64,000 nt of DNA from Glebionis coronaria (GCA_025667525.1 CM046875.1:288318140-288382139), one strand, 5' to 3'. Positions 1 through 12,393 are shown, counted from the first letter of the stretch. Program-made: numbers and translations. Notes: generated by a model not told the origin, from the sequence alone.

Positions 1-1981
1 ATATGATGGCTTCTATGGAAGATAAAGTATCTAGGGATACATAAGTGATTGAAAAACAAGTGTGTCTAATACTGGTGAAGTCAACTTTGTTTAAGATCCA
101 AGTACTGCTAAGCCGACTGCAAGTACTGCTGACATTGTTGAAGATCCAAGTACTGCTAAGCCAATTGCAAGTACCACGGGTGACCATCCTTCACTAGAAA
201 GTCAAATTTCATTTGGAGAAAATGAGACTTTAGCCCAATTATTGCTTGATCTAAAGAAGAGTTTAGTTGAGAAGACTAAGCAAGCAGAAGTGGAGAAAAA
301 GACACAACAAGAAGTTATTGCCTCAAAGGATCAAATTCAAGGTAAGAAAGTACAAGCTTCACACCCTACAAAAGTCATTCAACAGTTAGCTAATGAATAA
401 GTAGCTGCCAAACTAAAGAAGAAGCTACCTAAGATAAATCCAAAGGATAAGGGGAAGAAGCAGTTATTAACAGAATCTAAAGATGAAAGTGATTCAGATG
501 ATGATATAAACAAAGTCATGTACAGATTTAATCAAATAGACCATGATGAGGAATTTGCTTATAGAATGCAAGCACAAGTTCATGAAGATGAATTGTAGGA
601 AGAGCTTGCAGCAAAGCAACATTTGCTAGAAGCTAAAAGGATACAGCAAGAATGGAACATACAAGAGTATGACAGGATTCAAGTTGAGATACATGCAAGT
701 GAGCTTCTTGCAGGCTCATTGATAGTTGAAGAAAAAGATGCATATGATGAAGAAGAGAAATCAAGATTGATTGATGATCTGGTAAGGGAGCAACAAAGAT
801 TCTTTGCTCAAAAGAGAAGGAAAGAAAAGATTAAGTCTCCAACTACTATGTAGATTAGAGATCAAATGATGAACTTTCTAAAGAAAGTAAAAGGATTTAC
901 TCATATTCAGCTGGTCAAGAAGAATTTTGAAGAAATCAAGACTTTGTATGAGCAAAGTAATAGGACTGAATTGAATTTTGTTGAGATTGGATCTAAAGTA
1001 GACAAGAAAGCTGTTGAAGAATTCAAGAAACGTCTACAACAACAAAGACAATTTGGTAGTACTCCTAGAATTAAGCCAAGTACTGTTGAACCTACAAGTA
1101 CATCTCCACCTATCAAGACCACTTATGTGAGGAAGAATAGAAAGGAGAGAGTAAGTTCAAGGGAGGAAGAGACTGCTCAAAGGATGAATACAGGAGTTGA
1201 AACTCAAGGTATTGCTCAGACTGAAAATGTACAAGCATTACATACACAGTCAACAGTACATACTGAGGAAACAATACATACAAGCTTGGAAGAGGGTTCA
1301 ACAGAACTTGAAGGAATTTCCAAGAGTGTTAAAAGGAAAAGATCAACAAAGCTAAAGAAGAAAGCTAAGAGAGCTAAAACTACAGCAGAAGATAGTGATG
1401 ATGATGAGAGCTTAAGGAAGTACTCGAAGATTGTGAAATTTGAAGATCAATAAATTGATACAGAGATTTTTGGAAAAAGAGCATCCATTGTTAAGTGGAT
1501 TTACTCTACAGATCAAGGACTTGAAGCTCATGGAATTCAGAGATCTGATGGCACAAAAAGAATATTTAGACTTTTGGAAGATTCTTCATATTCTTGACAG
1601 ACAAGATATCCAAGATCTTGTAAGGTTAGTTAAAGAAGCCAGTGCAGGTAAAACTGAAGTATCACTATTATATAGGGAATTTCTCTTTATGTATGAGCCA
1701 CACAAATGTGATCAAGAAATGTTGAAGGTATTAGAGGATCAAGTTCCTAGTTACTAGAGATATTACAGGTCATGTGGATTGCATATTTTGGATGTAGATG
1801 ATGTTAGATATTATATGCTGCAAGAGAAGACTTATCCCTTCAAAAGGAAATTTTTGGAAAGGATGTTAGAACAACAATTGGAAGTTACAGAAGATTTTGC
1901 TGATGCTTTGGAGTTGATCAGAATGGTTAAACAACAAATCAAGGATTTGAAAGATGAGGAAGAAGCTGAGAAAGAATCTTA
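1..1981 (+). pseudogene. Copia accessory ORF, C-terminal part, decayed
   Basis: Three frames carry one protein in succession: an acidic, lysine-rich stretch to about 853 (with stops near 400 and 597), then 866-1453, 1440-1757 and 1779-1982. It has Asp/Glu-rich and coiled-coil-like runs (EEELAAKQHLLEAKRIQ type), a basic KRKRSTKLKKKAKRAK nuclear-signal-like patch near 1330-1380, and a C-terminal domain. That domain (CGLHILDVDD, then YMLQEKTYPFKRKFLERML) aligns with the end of the accessory ORF of Copia C (CGVHVFELESG, then MLTDLEYPL). The function is unknown. It is not gag, protease, integrase or RT. From memory, similar ORFs follow pol in many composite-family Copia elements, and Sirevirus-type elements carry env-like ORFs in this place. 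The frameshifts mean it is no longer expressed as one protein. Confidence 0.7.
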
Positions 1982-2029
1982 AGTGTTTGACTTTCAGTCA
2001 CACTTCATAAATGGTTCTCAGTTCACCAT

Positions 2030-2360
2030 GTCTAACACACATAAGAACTGGCTAGTCCATAAGCAAACGGTTTGTGGTAAAGACTTATCAAATCCGTTGA
2101 AAGCTGATAGTTTGCTAAAAACTATATGGTTCTAACTCACCTTGTTTCGAGACAAAGAGTTGGCTAGTCCTAGACAAACGTTACTAGGTAAAGACTTCAT
2201 CAAATCCGTTGATGGTTGACAATTTACCAAAAATTGTAAGGTTTTAATTACACCTTATTCTTTGTAAATAAAGTATTGGCTATTCCAGAGTGTACGGCTA
2301 ACTGGTAAAGAATTTATCAAATCCGTTGATAGTTGGTGATTTGCTAAAAATCATGAAGCC
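2030..2360 (+). repeat. about 115 bp tandem repeat, three decayed units (Copia-1)
   Basis: The phrase ATCAAATCCGTTGA recurs at 2087, 2199 and 2316 (spacing 112 and 117). Each copy is preceded by GGCTAGTCC-like and GGTAAAGACTT-like blocks and followed by a (T)TGCTAAAAATC-like block. The same repeat with the same internal order is found behind the accessory ORF of Copia C (48040-48500). It lies between the accessory ORF and the polypurine tract, so it is part of the 3' untranslated internal region. Confidence 0.85.
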
Positions 2361-2785
2361 AATACAAATTGGTGTTTGTTGTTAACTGTTTTATTTCAGG
2401 TATGAAGATTGCAGGCAAAGAAGTGTTAAAAGATATAATACTTAGAAAGTTTTGTTATCATCAAATCAAGAGAAAGATTTATGATCAAGAGTTCAAGGAC
2501 TAAACTCAAGAAGACAAATACTGATGCTGCAAAGATGAATGAATGTTTAGAAGACACAAGAAGATCATAGTTTGAAGACAAAGATGATGCTCATAGTGTT
2601 TGAAGATTGTCTTATCAGAAGAAGATCTACATTTGAAGTGTTTGGCTACATTCAGTTGGATACAAATACAAATTACCAAGTTCAATCCAAGGATGAAGGA
2701 AAGACTGAAGACATGTATTTTTAATACATCCAGTACAAGAGAAACAAGAAGAAAACAAGTTATCATTTCTTGTTTAGGGGAGGAT
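2361..2785 (+). other. Copia-1 3' untranslated internal region and polypurine tract
   Basis: This stretch between the tandem repeats and the LTR has no convincing ORF. It is rich in GAAGA/AAGAAGA purine runs (2400-2770) and ends in the polypurine tract AGGGGAGGA at 2776-2784, which abuts the LTR start. The 80 aa and 86 aa open frames here are on opposite strands of the same low-complexity sequence and are not credible genes. Confidence 0.7.
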
Positions 2786-3248
2786 TGTTGGGAATTATTT
2801 GTTAAGTGTCAGTGTAGTCCAAGTACTATTAGTGTTATGTAAGTACCGTTAGTGTTAACGCGGTACATAGTAAGTACTGCTACTTATAAAGTAAGTACTG
2901 CTATGATGATTAGGACGAATATATCTTTGTATCAGATATGTCATATTTATAGTTAGAGTATATCTTATGTGATATACCTAAATAGTTAGAATATTGATAA
3001 TATATCGTTTGTGATATAGTTATCTTTAATATTCTAAGGTTTCTAGGGTTCCTTACTCTATAAAAGGAACATAGGTACAATGTCTTTCATGAACCTCATA
3101 CAAGTCAATTAATAAGAGAATCGAATAGTTAGAAGTAATTATGTTCTTCTGTGCTTTATAAGTTAGATTCCGCATAACTTATTTAGTATTAGTAAGAGTG
3201 CTCAAAGTGTTTTAGTTTGATTACAAACTATTATACTAATTCTTAACA
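2786..3248 (+). repeat. Copia-1 3' LTR
   Basis: 463 bp, starting TGTTGGG right after the polypurine tract and ending CTTAACA. A TATA box (TATAAAAGGAAC, 3059-3070) preceded by a TAGGGTTCC block marks the promoter. The same AGGGTTTCC...TATAAAAGGAACC layout is seen in the LTRs of Copia C and solo LTR H. The 5' part repeats AAGTAC(T/C)GTTAGTG and AAGTACTGCTA motifs (2818-2905). The 5' partner LTR lies outside the window. Confidence 0.85.
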
Positions 3249-4017
3249 TAATATAGATCCAACCAAAGGGATCAACAAGAAATAAAGAAGCTAGAGATTA
3301 AACTGTGGAATCTCAAGTGCCGGAACCATGACATTGTAGCTTACAACCAGAAATTCCAAGAGCTGACTTTGATGTGTACCAGAATGTTCCCTGTTGTTAA
3401 AGACACGGTTGAGAAGTACGTTAGCGTCCATACTCTATTGATGACATCGTGCTCGCATCTCGGCCTACTACAGTCAAGAGTGCCATTGAGTTAGCCATAG
3501 AGTTAATGGATAAACGAGGCCGTAATTATGCGGAAAAGAAGACAGAAAACAAGAGAAAGGCCGAAGAGCACTTCCGTAGTCAGCATCAGACCCAACCACC
3601 TAAGAAACAAAACACATATCAGGTCTATAGTGCTATTATTATAGAGCCACCCAGATATGGAGGTGACAGACCCAAGTATGCCAAATGCAATTTCCATCAT
3701 TACCGTGATAGGTCTTGCCTAAGACTAGGATCAAACAGCACCCTCGTTCCAATTGATAGGAGCAACACTAGCACCACCCCAGACCCAACAACCACGGGGT
3801 GGCTAAAACTTCCGTGGTAATGGACAACAAGGAAACCTCTAACCCACTAGCGGAAATGGGGGTAGACAAGGTGAAGTTCGTTGCTATGGATGTGGAGAAC
3901 CAGGACATATTAGACCCGAGTGTCCAAAGCGGGCAAACAAGAATGGGAACAATGGTGGAGCACCAGCGAGATTTTATGTTGTGGGAAATGCCAGAACCAA
4001 CCCTGACTCCAATGTAG
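3249..4017 (+). pseudogene. Gypsy A gag, C-terminal part
   Basis: The capsid-like helix region (KKLEIKLWNLKC, then HDIVAYNQKFQELTLMCTRMF) runs from 3249 to about 3420. A frameshift follows, and the frame starting at 3449 continues LASRPTTVKSAIELAIELMDKRGR. A cysteine/histidine cluster (KCNFHHY) lies near 3690. After another frame change a complete CCHC knuckle is encoded near 3878-3920 (CYGCGEPGHIRPEC). The protein would coat element RNA and form virus-like particles. The N-terminal half was separated by the Copia-1 insertion. Gypsy B has the same order but lacks the knuckle. Confidence 0.85.
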
Positions 4018-4600
4018 TTACCGGTATGTTTCTTCTGAACAATTGCTATGCATCTATTTTATTTGATACCGGAGCCGATAGGAGTTTTATATCTACCGAG
4101 TTTAGTAGCTTACTAGACATCCCTCCCACCAAGTTAGACAACTGTTACAGGGTCGAATTAGCCGACAGTAAAGTCATTGAAACCGATACTATCTTAAGAG
4201 GTTGTACCTTGAATCTTTTAAACCGTCCCTTCTATATCAATTTAATACCTGTAAACCTGGTAGTTTCGACGTTATCATTGGTATGGATTGGTTAGCGAGT
4301 TATCACGCAACCATCGTGTGTGACGAAAAGCTAGTCCGTATACCATAGGGAGAAGGAATTTTGATCATTCGAGGAGATGGAAACACCAATAGGACTAACA
4401 CCAGACTAAGTGTCATCTCCTGTACGAAAGTTCAGAAATATTTGTTGAGAGGATGCCCTATCTTCTTAGCTCATATTTCTAAGACAGACGAAGAAGAAAA
4501 ACCCGAGGGGAAGCAAATCAAGGACGTGCAATGGCGTAATATCCTGAAGTATTTCCAGATGATCTACCCGACTTACCACCAACTCGTCAAGTAGAATTTC
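3981..4600 (+). pseudogene. Gypsy A aspartic protease
   Basis: The frame starting at 3981 reads [19 protein letters not shown] and then the retropepsin active site [12 protein letters not shown]. It continues with ADSKVIETDTIL and LNLLNRPFYINLIPVNL before a frameshift near 4255. The GMDWL/YHAT flap-side block follows in another frame, then a spacer ending in a [12 protein letters not shown] motif at the RT boundary, with a stop near 4346. The protease would cleave Gag-Pol in the particle. The catalytic Asp-Thr-Gly-Ala is intact, but the frame is broken twice. Confidence 0.85.
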
Positions 4601-4608
4601 AAATCGAC

Positions 4609-5970
4609 TTGATACCAGGAGCAGCACCTGTAGCTAAAGCTCCTTACCAGTTAGCACTATCTGAAATGAAAGAATTAGCAAAACAGCTACAAGAACTATC
4701 TGACAAAGGTTTTATTCGACCTATTTCCTCACCTTGGAGAGCTCCTGTACAGTTTGTCAAAAAGAAAGACGGTTCTTTCCGAATGTGTATTAATTACAGG
4801 GAACTGAATAAGTTAACTATTAAGAATCGTTACCCACTTTCACGAATTAATGACCTATTTGTTCAACTCCAAGGATCAAATGTGTACTTCAAGATCGATT
4901 TAAGATCAGGATACCATCAGTTACGGGTCAGAGAAGAAGACATTTCAAAAACCGCATTCAGAACTCGCTACGGTCATTACGAATTCCGGGTTATGCCCTT
5001 TGGATTAACCAACGCACCAGCTATATTCATGGATCTCATGAACCGGGTGTGTAGACCCTACCTGGACAAATTCGTAATTGTATTCATCTATGACATACTC
5101 ATCTACTCCAAGAATGAACAAGAGCACGGAGAACACTTGGCACAGGTACTAAAATTGCTTAAGGAAGAAAAGTTGTACGCCAAATTTTCCAAATGTGATT
5201 TTTGGATCCCTACGGTTCATTTCCTTGGTCACGTCATCGATAGCGAAGGTATTCACGTAGATCCTGCAAAGCTCAAATCTATGAAGAATTGGGCATCTAA
5301 TACATCACCAACAGAGAGTCGCCAATTCTTAGGCTTTGCCGGATACTATCATAGATTCATAGAAGGATTTTCGAAGATAGCTAAGTCTATGACAAAGCTT
5401 ACTCAGAAAGGCGCGAAGTATGAGTGGGGAGAGAAAGCCGAATCAGTGTTTCAGACAATCAAGCAGAAGCTGTGTAGCGCACCTATCTTAGCCTTATCGG
5501 AAGGGAACGAGGATTTCGTTTTCTATTGTGATGCTTCCCACAAAGGCATAGGTGCGGTAATAATGAAAAGAAAGAAAGTGATCGCTTACGCCTTAAGACA
5601 GTTGAAGAAGCACGAGAAGAATTATACTACTCACGATCTAGAACTTAGATCTGTTGTCTTTGCCTTAAAAATCTGGAGGCATTACCTAAACGGGACCAAA
5701 TGTACTATACACACCGACCATAAAAGTCTACAACACATACTAGATCAGAAGGAGCTGAACATGCGACAACGACGTTGGATCGAGCTACTGAGTGTTTACA
5801 ATTGTGATATCAAATACCACCCTAGTAAAGCAAACGTAGTTGCAGATGCACTGAGCCGAAAGGGGACTGATCCTCCCATGAGAGTACGAGCCCTGGTCAT
5901 GACGATTGGCTTGGACCTACCCAAGCAAATCTTAGAGGCTCAAACCAAAGCTCAAGAACCTGAAACCTAG
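4609..5970 (+). pseudogene. Gypsy A reverse transcriptase and RNase H
   Basis: This is a 453-codon open stretch. RT motifs are in order: [60 protein letters not shown] and [17 protein letters not shown]. The catalytic box reads FIYDILIYS instead of FIDDILIYS: the first Asp codon is Tyr at 5089-5091. The thumb (HFLGHVI) and RNase H follow, with [24 protein letters not shown] and the DALSRK end. The reading frame is open, but loss of the first YxDD-type Asp should abolish polymerase activity. It differs in frame from the protease upstream. Confidence 0.92.
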
Positions 5971-7360
5971 AGAAGGAAGACATAGGGGAATGCTTAGAAC
6001 TGACCTTACAAAATAGAAATTGGAGCCAAGAGCAGATGGAACATTGTGTTTACATGGAAGAAGTTGGTTTCCATGTTATGAAGACTTGATAAACGTGATC
6101 ATGCACGAGTCTCATAAGTCAAGGTATTCTATACATCCTGGAACTAAAAAGATGTATCAAGATATGAAGAAGTTATACTGGTGGCCAAACATGAAAGCTG
6201 ACATCGCCACTTACGTAAAGAAATGCTTGACTTGTGCCCGAGTGAAAACGGAGCACCAGAGGCCATAAGGACTACTAGTGCAACCTGAGGTACCAAAAAG
6301 GAAATGGGATAACATTACCATAGATTTCATCACCAAACTTCCGACCTCCTCCCAGGGTTACGATACCATTTGGATAATTGTTAACTGACTCACCAAGTTC
6401 GCCCATTTTCTACCCATAAGAGAAAATGACTCTCTGAACAAACTAGCAAAAGTGTACCTGAAAGAAGTTGTGGCTAGACACGGAATACCGGTCTCAATTA
6501 TCTGCGATCGAGAAGGTAGGTTCACGTCAAATTTCTAGAAGGCTTTTCAGCGAGCCTTGGGTACATGCTTGGATATGAGCACTGCTTATCATCCACAAAC
6601 AGATGGACAGAGTGAAAGAACGATCCAGACACTGGAAGACATGTTAAGGGCATGTGTGATCGACTTTGGAAAAGGTTGGGTTGAACACATTCATTTAGTT
6701 GAATTCTATTACAACAACAGCTAGCATGCCAGCATCAAGGCTGTACCGTTTGAGGCACTCTATGGACGCAAATGCAGATCACCCGTGTGTTGGGCAGAGG
6801 TAGGAGAATTTCAGCTTACCGGACCCGAACTGATCCAAGAAACAACCAAGAAGATCACACTCATCAAACAGAGGATTCAAGCCGCACAAGACAGACAGAA
6901 GAGCTACACAGACCAAAATCCGAAACCTATGCAATTTGAGGTAGATGAACGTGGTATGCTCAAGGTATCACCTTGGAAATGAGTTTTACATTTTGGGAAA
7001 CATGGAAAGCTAAACCCACGTTACGTAGGACCTTTCAAAGTGATAGCCAGAATTAGTGAAGTAGCATACCGCCTAGAGTTTCCCCAACAATTAAGTCGGG
7101 TGCACTCTACCTTTAATGTATCAAACCTAAAGAAGTGCTAAGCGGATGAGCCGTTAGCCATACCATTGGAAAGAGTCCATATAGATGATAAACTCCAGTT
7201 TGTAGAAGAACCAGTAAAATTCATGGCGAGAGAGGTCAAGAAGCTGAAACGTAGTCAAATTCCGTTAGTCAAGATACGTTGGAACTCTAGGGGAGGTCCT
7301 AAGTTCACTTGGGAACCTGAAGACTCATTTAGAGATAAGTATCCACATTTTTTCACCTAG
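5971..7360 (+). pseudogene. Gypsy A integrase with chromodomain-like C-terminus
   Basis: The HHCC zinc domain ([13 protein letters not shown]...CLTCARVK) is at about 6090-6245. The DDE core follows: [23 protein letters not shown] and [21 protein letters not shown]. The C-terminal part has [25 protein letters not shown] and a chromodomain-like end (LVKIRWNSRGGPKFTWEPED). Premature stops occur near 6267, 6385, 6537, 6721, 6980 and 7140. The enzyme would insert element DNA into chromatin, and the chromodomain-type end is the mark of chromoviruses. The product is dead, but all landmarks are recognisable and collinear with B. Confidence 0.9.
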
Positions 7361-7376
7361 AAGTGACGTCATCTTA

Positions 7377-7394
7377 AGCTTTGAGGACAAACCT
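7377..7394 (+). other. AGGA-loop hairpin, Gypsy A
   Basis: AGCTTTG-AGGA-CAAACCT, 24 bases after the integrase stop and 18 bases before the 3' LTR. One stem mismatch (C/C) compared with the perfect version in Gypsy B at 51617. It is one of six related structures in this window. Confidence 0.6.
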
Positions 7395-7412
7395 ATAATA
7401 ACGGGGTCGGAC

Positions 7413-10400
7413 TATAAAACCCCTGATTTTTATTTTTAGGATGACATCACTATACACATCACCTCATGATTTTTATACATATTACCACCTTTGCATTTGA
7501 TATATTTTATCTTACATTTACATCATACTTTATATAAGTACCATTTCACATATTTGATCACAAGAACTCTTCATATTATTTCATATAAATAAGAGCATAC
7601 AATTATTTCACTGATCACTTTGGTAACTTTTAAACCATGTGGAACTCATGAGCATTACATTATACTATTTTATATTTTATATATCTAAAACCCTGATCAC
7701 AGTTAATAAAATTTATCAAGTACCTACATTCACTACAATATATATGTTTATATATTCTCTATATGATATAAATGATCCTATAAGTCAATGAAAGCCATCT
7801 TTTTACATTTCAACTTTACACTTACTAATTTTTATACATTTTATTAAGTGTCATATAATATGTTTTACTAAAACTATACATTTTATATTTACTACATATG
7901 CTTTCACTATAAACCTTAAACATCAACTTAACCACCTTAGATTTAAACCTAGACTTACCATAACCTACCTAGATCATTTGTAACCTTATACATTCACCAA
8001 AAATCAAACATCAAGTTACCCTAAACACAAGTCCTAGTTGAATATATATGTACACTACCTCTAGTCTTCTAGAAACTTAGATTACTAACTCTTGCCATAT
8101 TCAACCTTGTACAACCTTAACTAATTAAGGCATACACTATTAGCATACAACTTGTCTCCTCATTTGACCCCTAGGCGATGGCTAAAACACCAACAAAAGG
8201 GCAATGTACATCTTGTGCATTTAAGGTTTTTTTACTAGGTTATCGTAGCAAATCCTAGGAGGACAAAAACAATCTATCCTAAGATCTCTCTTCTTCTCTC
8301 TTGGCGTGTACAAAACTGAGGCATAACCCCCTCACACTCTCTCATTCAACTATAAACATAACACTCAAACACAAAACACTTCATACCCTCATATCTCTCT
8401 CTCACTCTTGGATAACAACAACACACACATACAACTCATCCTAAACTTCATTCAATACTACAAAATCTTGGTCTCAAGCACATTAAGTGCTAGCATTTAC
8501 TTCTACTACCTCAAACTGGATCATCAAGGCAAAACAATAATCCTAAGGTCATGGCTAGAACACCATTCGCATAGAGATTTTTAGTTCAAGGGATTTCCTA
8601 GCTAGTTTTCATCAGTTGTTACCACTCACACCATCAATTAAGTGTTACAATCTTCATTTTCATTATCATTCCTTTACAAACTTATAAACATATGAGCATG
8701 AACATATATACTAGTAAACCTATGAAAACCTAAAAGAAACCATCATGCACACGTGAAAAACTTGATAAACTCGAACCCTAGAAGGTCTATAGCCCACGAC
8801 TTGATTTATTTAGGTGTTGTCATGTCCATCTTGAATCTAGGTTATGCTAATATAATCCTTGTTTAGAACTAGAATAAACCTAGAAAACTAGAGATCTTAG
8901 TTTACCTAAACCCTAAATAGACTAGTAAAAATGGAAAGGTAATAAACCTTAGAAACTCTAGTGAATAATCCTTAGAAATAAGCTCATAAACCACAAAAGC
9001 CATAAGCCCAACCCACGGCTTAATATAAGCCGAGCTTAAATATAAGCCCATATGGCCCAATAGCTTAATTAGCTTATTTTGGAAAGAGATAAGTGTTAGA
9101 TAACTTACTTGAACTTAGTTAAGCCCAAAGAATAAGCCCACAAAAGCCCATATCATATCGGACCCTTAATGGGCCTCATCGAGCCCAATAACCCTTAAGA
9201 CACTATTCAGATACTATTTGTGCCAAAAATGTAAATTAGTGAAAGTATAAGTCTATTTTGTAAAGTCATGAAACTAGTTAAATCATTTTCGTGAGTTTTA
9301 TAAAGTACAAGGGTTCTTTTGTAAATTACCGAAAGTTAAGGGGGTGTTTTAATTACAACCGAGAATTAAACAAACCACAAGGACTATTGTTGCCATTTCA
9401 TGAAAGTCAAACGAGCCCTAGAAAATTATTTTTTAACTTTTTATTGTTTTCGAAACCACAAGGACCATATTTGCCAATTACCATAACTTAAACGAGCCCT
9501 AAGGACTCGTTTTGTCAGTTTTCGAAACCTAGTAAACCCTAAGGACCATTTGTGTCATTTTTCGAATCTTAAACAAGCCCTAGGGACTTGTTTAGCCAAT
9601 ATCCGAAACCTAATACACCCTAGGGGTGTTTTATGCCATTTACCTAAAGTTTAATAAGCCCTAGGGGCGGTTTTGAAAATATACATAACGAAAAGGACTA
9701 AACTTGCAACTAGACTTAACGGACTAACCTTAGGGGTAATTTCTGCCATAAATCCGAATGTATTATAAACCCTAGTGGCTATTTGGAAACTTTCATTTCT
9801 TTACCAGGACCTAATTACAATTTAACTAAAGTTTTATTAATATTTAATTAATTAATAAACTGAAAGGTTTATACAATGAATAGTGTAACCCGGAGGACTA
9901 ATATTGAACATTTACAACTACGAGGATTTTTATGACATATTATATTTTTATAAGTCATAATTAAATAAGAAACATATTATTTAATTCAGTTTACCTCTTA
10001 TAATTTAAAATATGGTAAACGTACTTTATATAATAAAAAGGTATACTCGTTTCGATAACTTACTATAAATTAAATACTTATAATGGTAAACGAATTAATA
10101 AATCCGTGATCATGCATTTTCATCAGCTGCATTTGTATGTACATTTTATTGTGCATTTATTAAGACCCACTTAAATTACTTAGGTAATCCTACTGCTTTG
10201 TGATCATACTGTGGCCAGTTATTCAGTGATTATACCACTACTACATTACTACTGAGGTGAGTTCATGGCCCCATACTTTACTATTTTTATATTAAAGTGG
10301 GGGAGAAAACATGTTACATTTTAAATATGCAAACATTTACAGACAACAACTTTATTCCTGCCTATTGTGTTCAGCCATTACCCGTGGACTATAATATTTA

Positions 10401-10976
10401 ATTATGGAAGCACGAAATGTTATAGATAGATCTATTTGGGATTGACTGTCCCCGTCTGCGTGAGTAGCGCTCACTGTGCCTACGTCAGGCCAATAGACTT
10501 GTAACATTGTTGGATACTTGGGCTACATGCCAGATGACCCAATAGCCACTGGATTTACTAGTGTCTAGCTTCTATTACAGGCAATAGGAACTACTATAGT
10601 GAGAAGCTTATTGCTCTGCTATCTTCGTGGTGTTTTGCATATCAATACTTTTAACTTAAACCTATGAATTCACCAACCTCGTGTTGACCCCCACATTTTT
10701 CTTTAAATATTTTCTTAGGTAATTAAGCAGGTTTATGTGCACTTGGACCTCCATCATCATATAGGAGGCATCATATTTACCATCGGGGCAGGGTCACTAT
10801 TTGGGACAATAATAATTGTGGACTTTCAGACAATTTATTTAATTTGCACACTTTATTCATGTAATATGTTTAAATGATACTTTATGATCATGCTTTGTTT
10901 ACTATTTGTTATCGATCCACCAAGTAACACCCCAAGTACTATTCCGCTGCATTATGACCAATTTGGGGGTGTTACA
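7413..10976 (+). repeat. Gypsy A 3' LTR
   Basis: About 3.56 kb, from TATAAAACCCC (the expected TG start has become TA) to GGGGGTGTTACA. Its end matches the 5' LTR of Gypsy B closely: GTTGACCCCCACATTTT (10685 and 20208), ATCGATCCACCA, and ACTATTCCGCTGCATT. No ORF in it is credible. Most is A/T-rich, with TATAAGCC-type and CCCTAGGG-type repeats. The sequence right after it (10977 on) is unrelated to Gypsy, so this is the outer edge of element A. Confidence 0.85.
9340..9790 (+). repeat. degenerate roughly 60 bp repeats in Gypsy A LTR
   Basis: Seven or so decayed units of the form GAGCCCTAAGGACTCGTTT...TGCCATTTTCGAAACCT. The equivalent repeat lies in the 5' LTR of Gypsy B at 18690-19200, so it belongs to the LTR family and is not a local expansion. 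Confidence 0.65.
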
Positions 10977-11196
10977 CAAGACTTTCCTATAAATAGCCAA
11001 GTATTTTCTTCCCCTATACTTGGTGAAAAGCACACACTAATCTCCTCCAAAATCCCATGTTGGGTCAAAAAGTTGATGTGGCAGAAACTCAAAAACGAAG
11101 AAAATATGAAGGCATTTGTCTAAGCGTTAACAAGTGTAATCCAGGCGTTGTCAAGAGTAAATCAGGCGTTGACAGAAGTCAACAAAAGTCAAACGC
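10977..11196. other. unique flank between Gypsy A and solo LTR H, with 3 x 21 bp repeat
   Basis: A TATAAATAG box lies at 10991-10999. Three 21 bp units starting GCGTT follow at 11124, 11145 and 11166. No reading frame is recognised. It may be the promoter or 5' end of a host gene or of an older element that was broken by the insertion of A and H. Confidence 0.4.
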
Positions 11197-11771
11197 TGTT
11201 GGAAGCTTCTATTTAGGATAAGTATGGAATATATTTTGTATTAGTTATTTAAATAGAAGATATTCATGTTTATTCATAGTTATCTTTTGAAAAACCCTAA
11301 TCCTTACACTATAAAAGGAACCAAGGGTTATTAGGTTTTATATAACTTTCATTCACAATGTAAACCTAAAGAGTGTGTCGACTAGGTGTAGGATTCAATG
11401 TATACACACCTAGTGATTGTTGATTATTAATATAATTAGCAATCTAATTGTTTAATTCATGTGTTATTGTGCCCAAACACCTTGTTAATGGTTATTGTTC
11501 TAATTCCGCTTTGATTATGTTAATCATATGAACAATGATCATTCCTAGTAGCTAAAAGATCGAGGAAACCAAGGTTTTCACATCCCATTGATCACAAACA
11601 TGTTTAATCTTATTTACAAGTGATCCAATCCTCATTTGCCTCTTCCTACTCAAGTGTAATGAGAAAAACACCTCCATCTTTATGATGTGTTACTGTATAA
11701 AGTCATAACACGATGAGTATCTCCTTTTAAAGATTAAATCATGATTATATTTTTACTATAATGTAAATCAT

Positions 11772-11986
11772 GAAGATCCAAGTGGTGTGTATACTTGGAC
11801 TTGATGTATGTGTAGTAGATACAAGTGGTGGGTACACTTGGATGTGTTGTAAGGGTAGTAAATCCAAGTGATGGGTATCCTTAGATTAGGTGTTAGGAGT
11901 GCAGATCCAAGATATGTATATACTTGGATATAGTGTTAGGTTCGTAGATCTAAGTGTTGTGTATACTTGGATCTAGATTAAATGGT
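11772..11986 (+). repeat. five 43 bp tandem units in solo LTR H
   Basis: Units start at 11772, 11815, 11858, 11901 and 11944, each exactly 43 bp with no indels. The shared core is GTAGATCCAAGTG-TGTGTATACTTGGAT. Within each unit ATCCAAGT and ACTTGGAT are inverted, so every unit can fold into a small hairpin. The array lies downstream of the TATA box, inside the presumed transcribed part of the LTR. Confidence 0.9.
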
Positions 11987-12393
11987 TTATGTGTTTAGAC
12001 CATAAAACACAAGGTTTGTTATGTTGGATCGTAAAACATAACTAGTGGTGTGATGGGTGTAGATTGGTTACTCGACATCTAGCCTTATGTCAGTAAATGG
12101 GAAGTATGTGACATATGTAGATTGGTCCTTCCTAAGATTAAGAATCGACATTTAGCTTAGTGTCGTAAAATGGTGTAAGCGACGTGTATGATTTTCTCCA
12201 CATTTAAAGGAGCTTGTTGACTAGTGAAGTAACTCTCGAGTTAGGTACTCGAGGAGTGGAGTAAGGCGAATAGGAGCTTCGTGTTCGAACCACTATAAAT
12301 CATCGTGTCGTTAGCATTCCTTTTACATAATGCACTTTATATTTATGTCTTTACATTTGTAGTTGCATAATATATTCGTTGTATATGGCTGTG

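Larger units (their letters stand above)
1..3248 (+). mobile_element. Copia-1: 3' part of a Ty1/Copia element
   Basis: This is the 3' end of a Copia element whose gag-pol and 5' LTR lie upstream of the window. In order it holds a decayed accessory ORF, roughly 115 bp tandem repeats, a polypurine tract (AGGGGAGGA, 2776-2784) and a 463 bp LTR with TGTT...AACA ends. Directly after the LTR the sequence becomes Gypsy gag (residues KKLEIKLWNLKC, matching the gag at about 25990 of Gypsy B). The element is therefore inserted in the gag of Gypsy A. The accessory ORF and the repeats have counterparts in Copia C of this window, which supports the same Copia lineage. Confidence 0.85.
3249..10976 (+). mobile_element. 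Gypsy A: chromovirus-like Ty3/Gypsy element, 5' part outside the window
   Basis: From the Copia-1 insertion point onward the sequence gives gag C-terminus, protease, RT, RNase H, integrase with a chromodomain-like end, a stem-loop and a 3.6 kb 3' LTR. It is collinear with Gypsy B throughout and very similar in protein sequence (for example [12 protein letters not shown] against [12 protein letters not shown]). The 5' LTR and the start of gag lie upstream of the Copia-1 insertion. Several frameshifts and stops show it is dead and more damaged than B. Confidence 0.9.

Noticed and set aside
11772..11986. CRISPR-like array
   Set aside because: Direct repeats without unique spacers, in a plant LTR; it is a tandem repeat.
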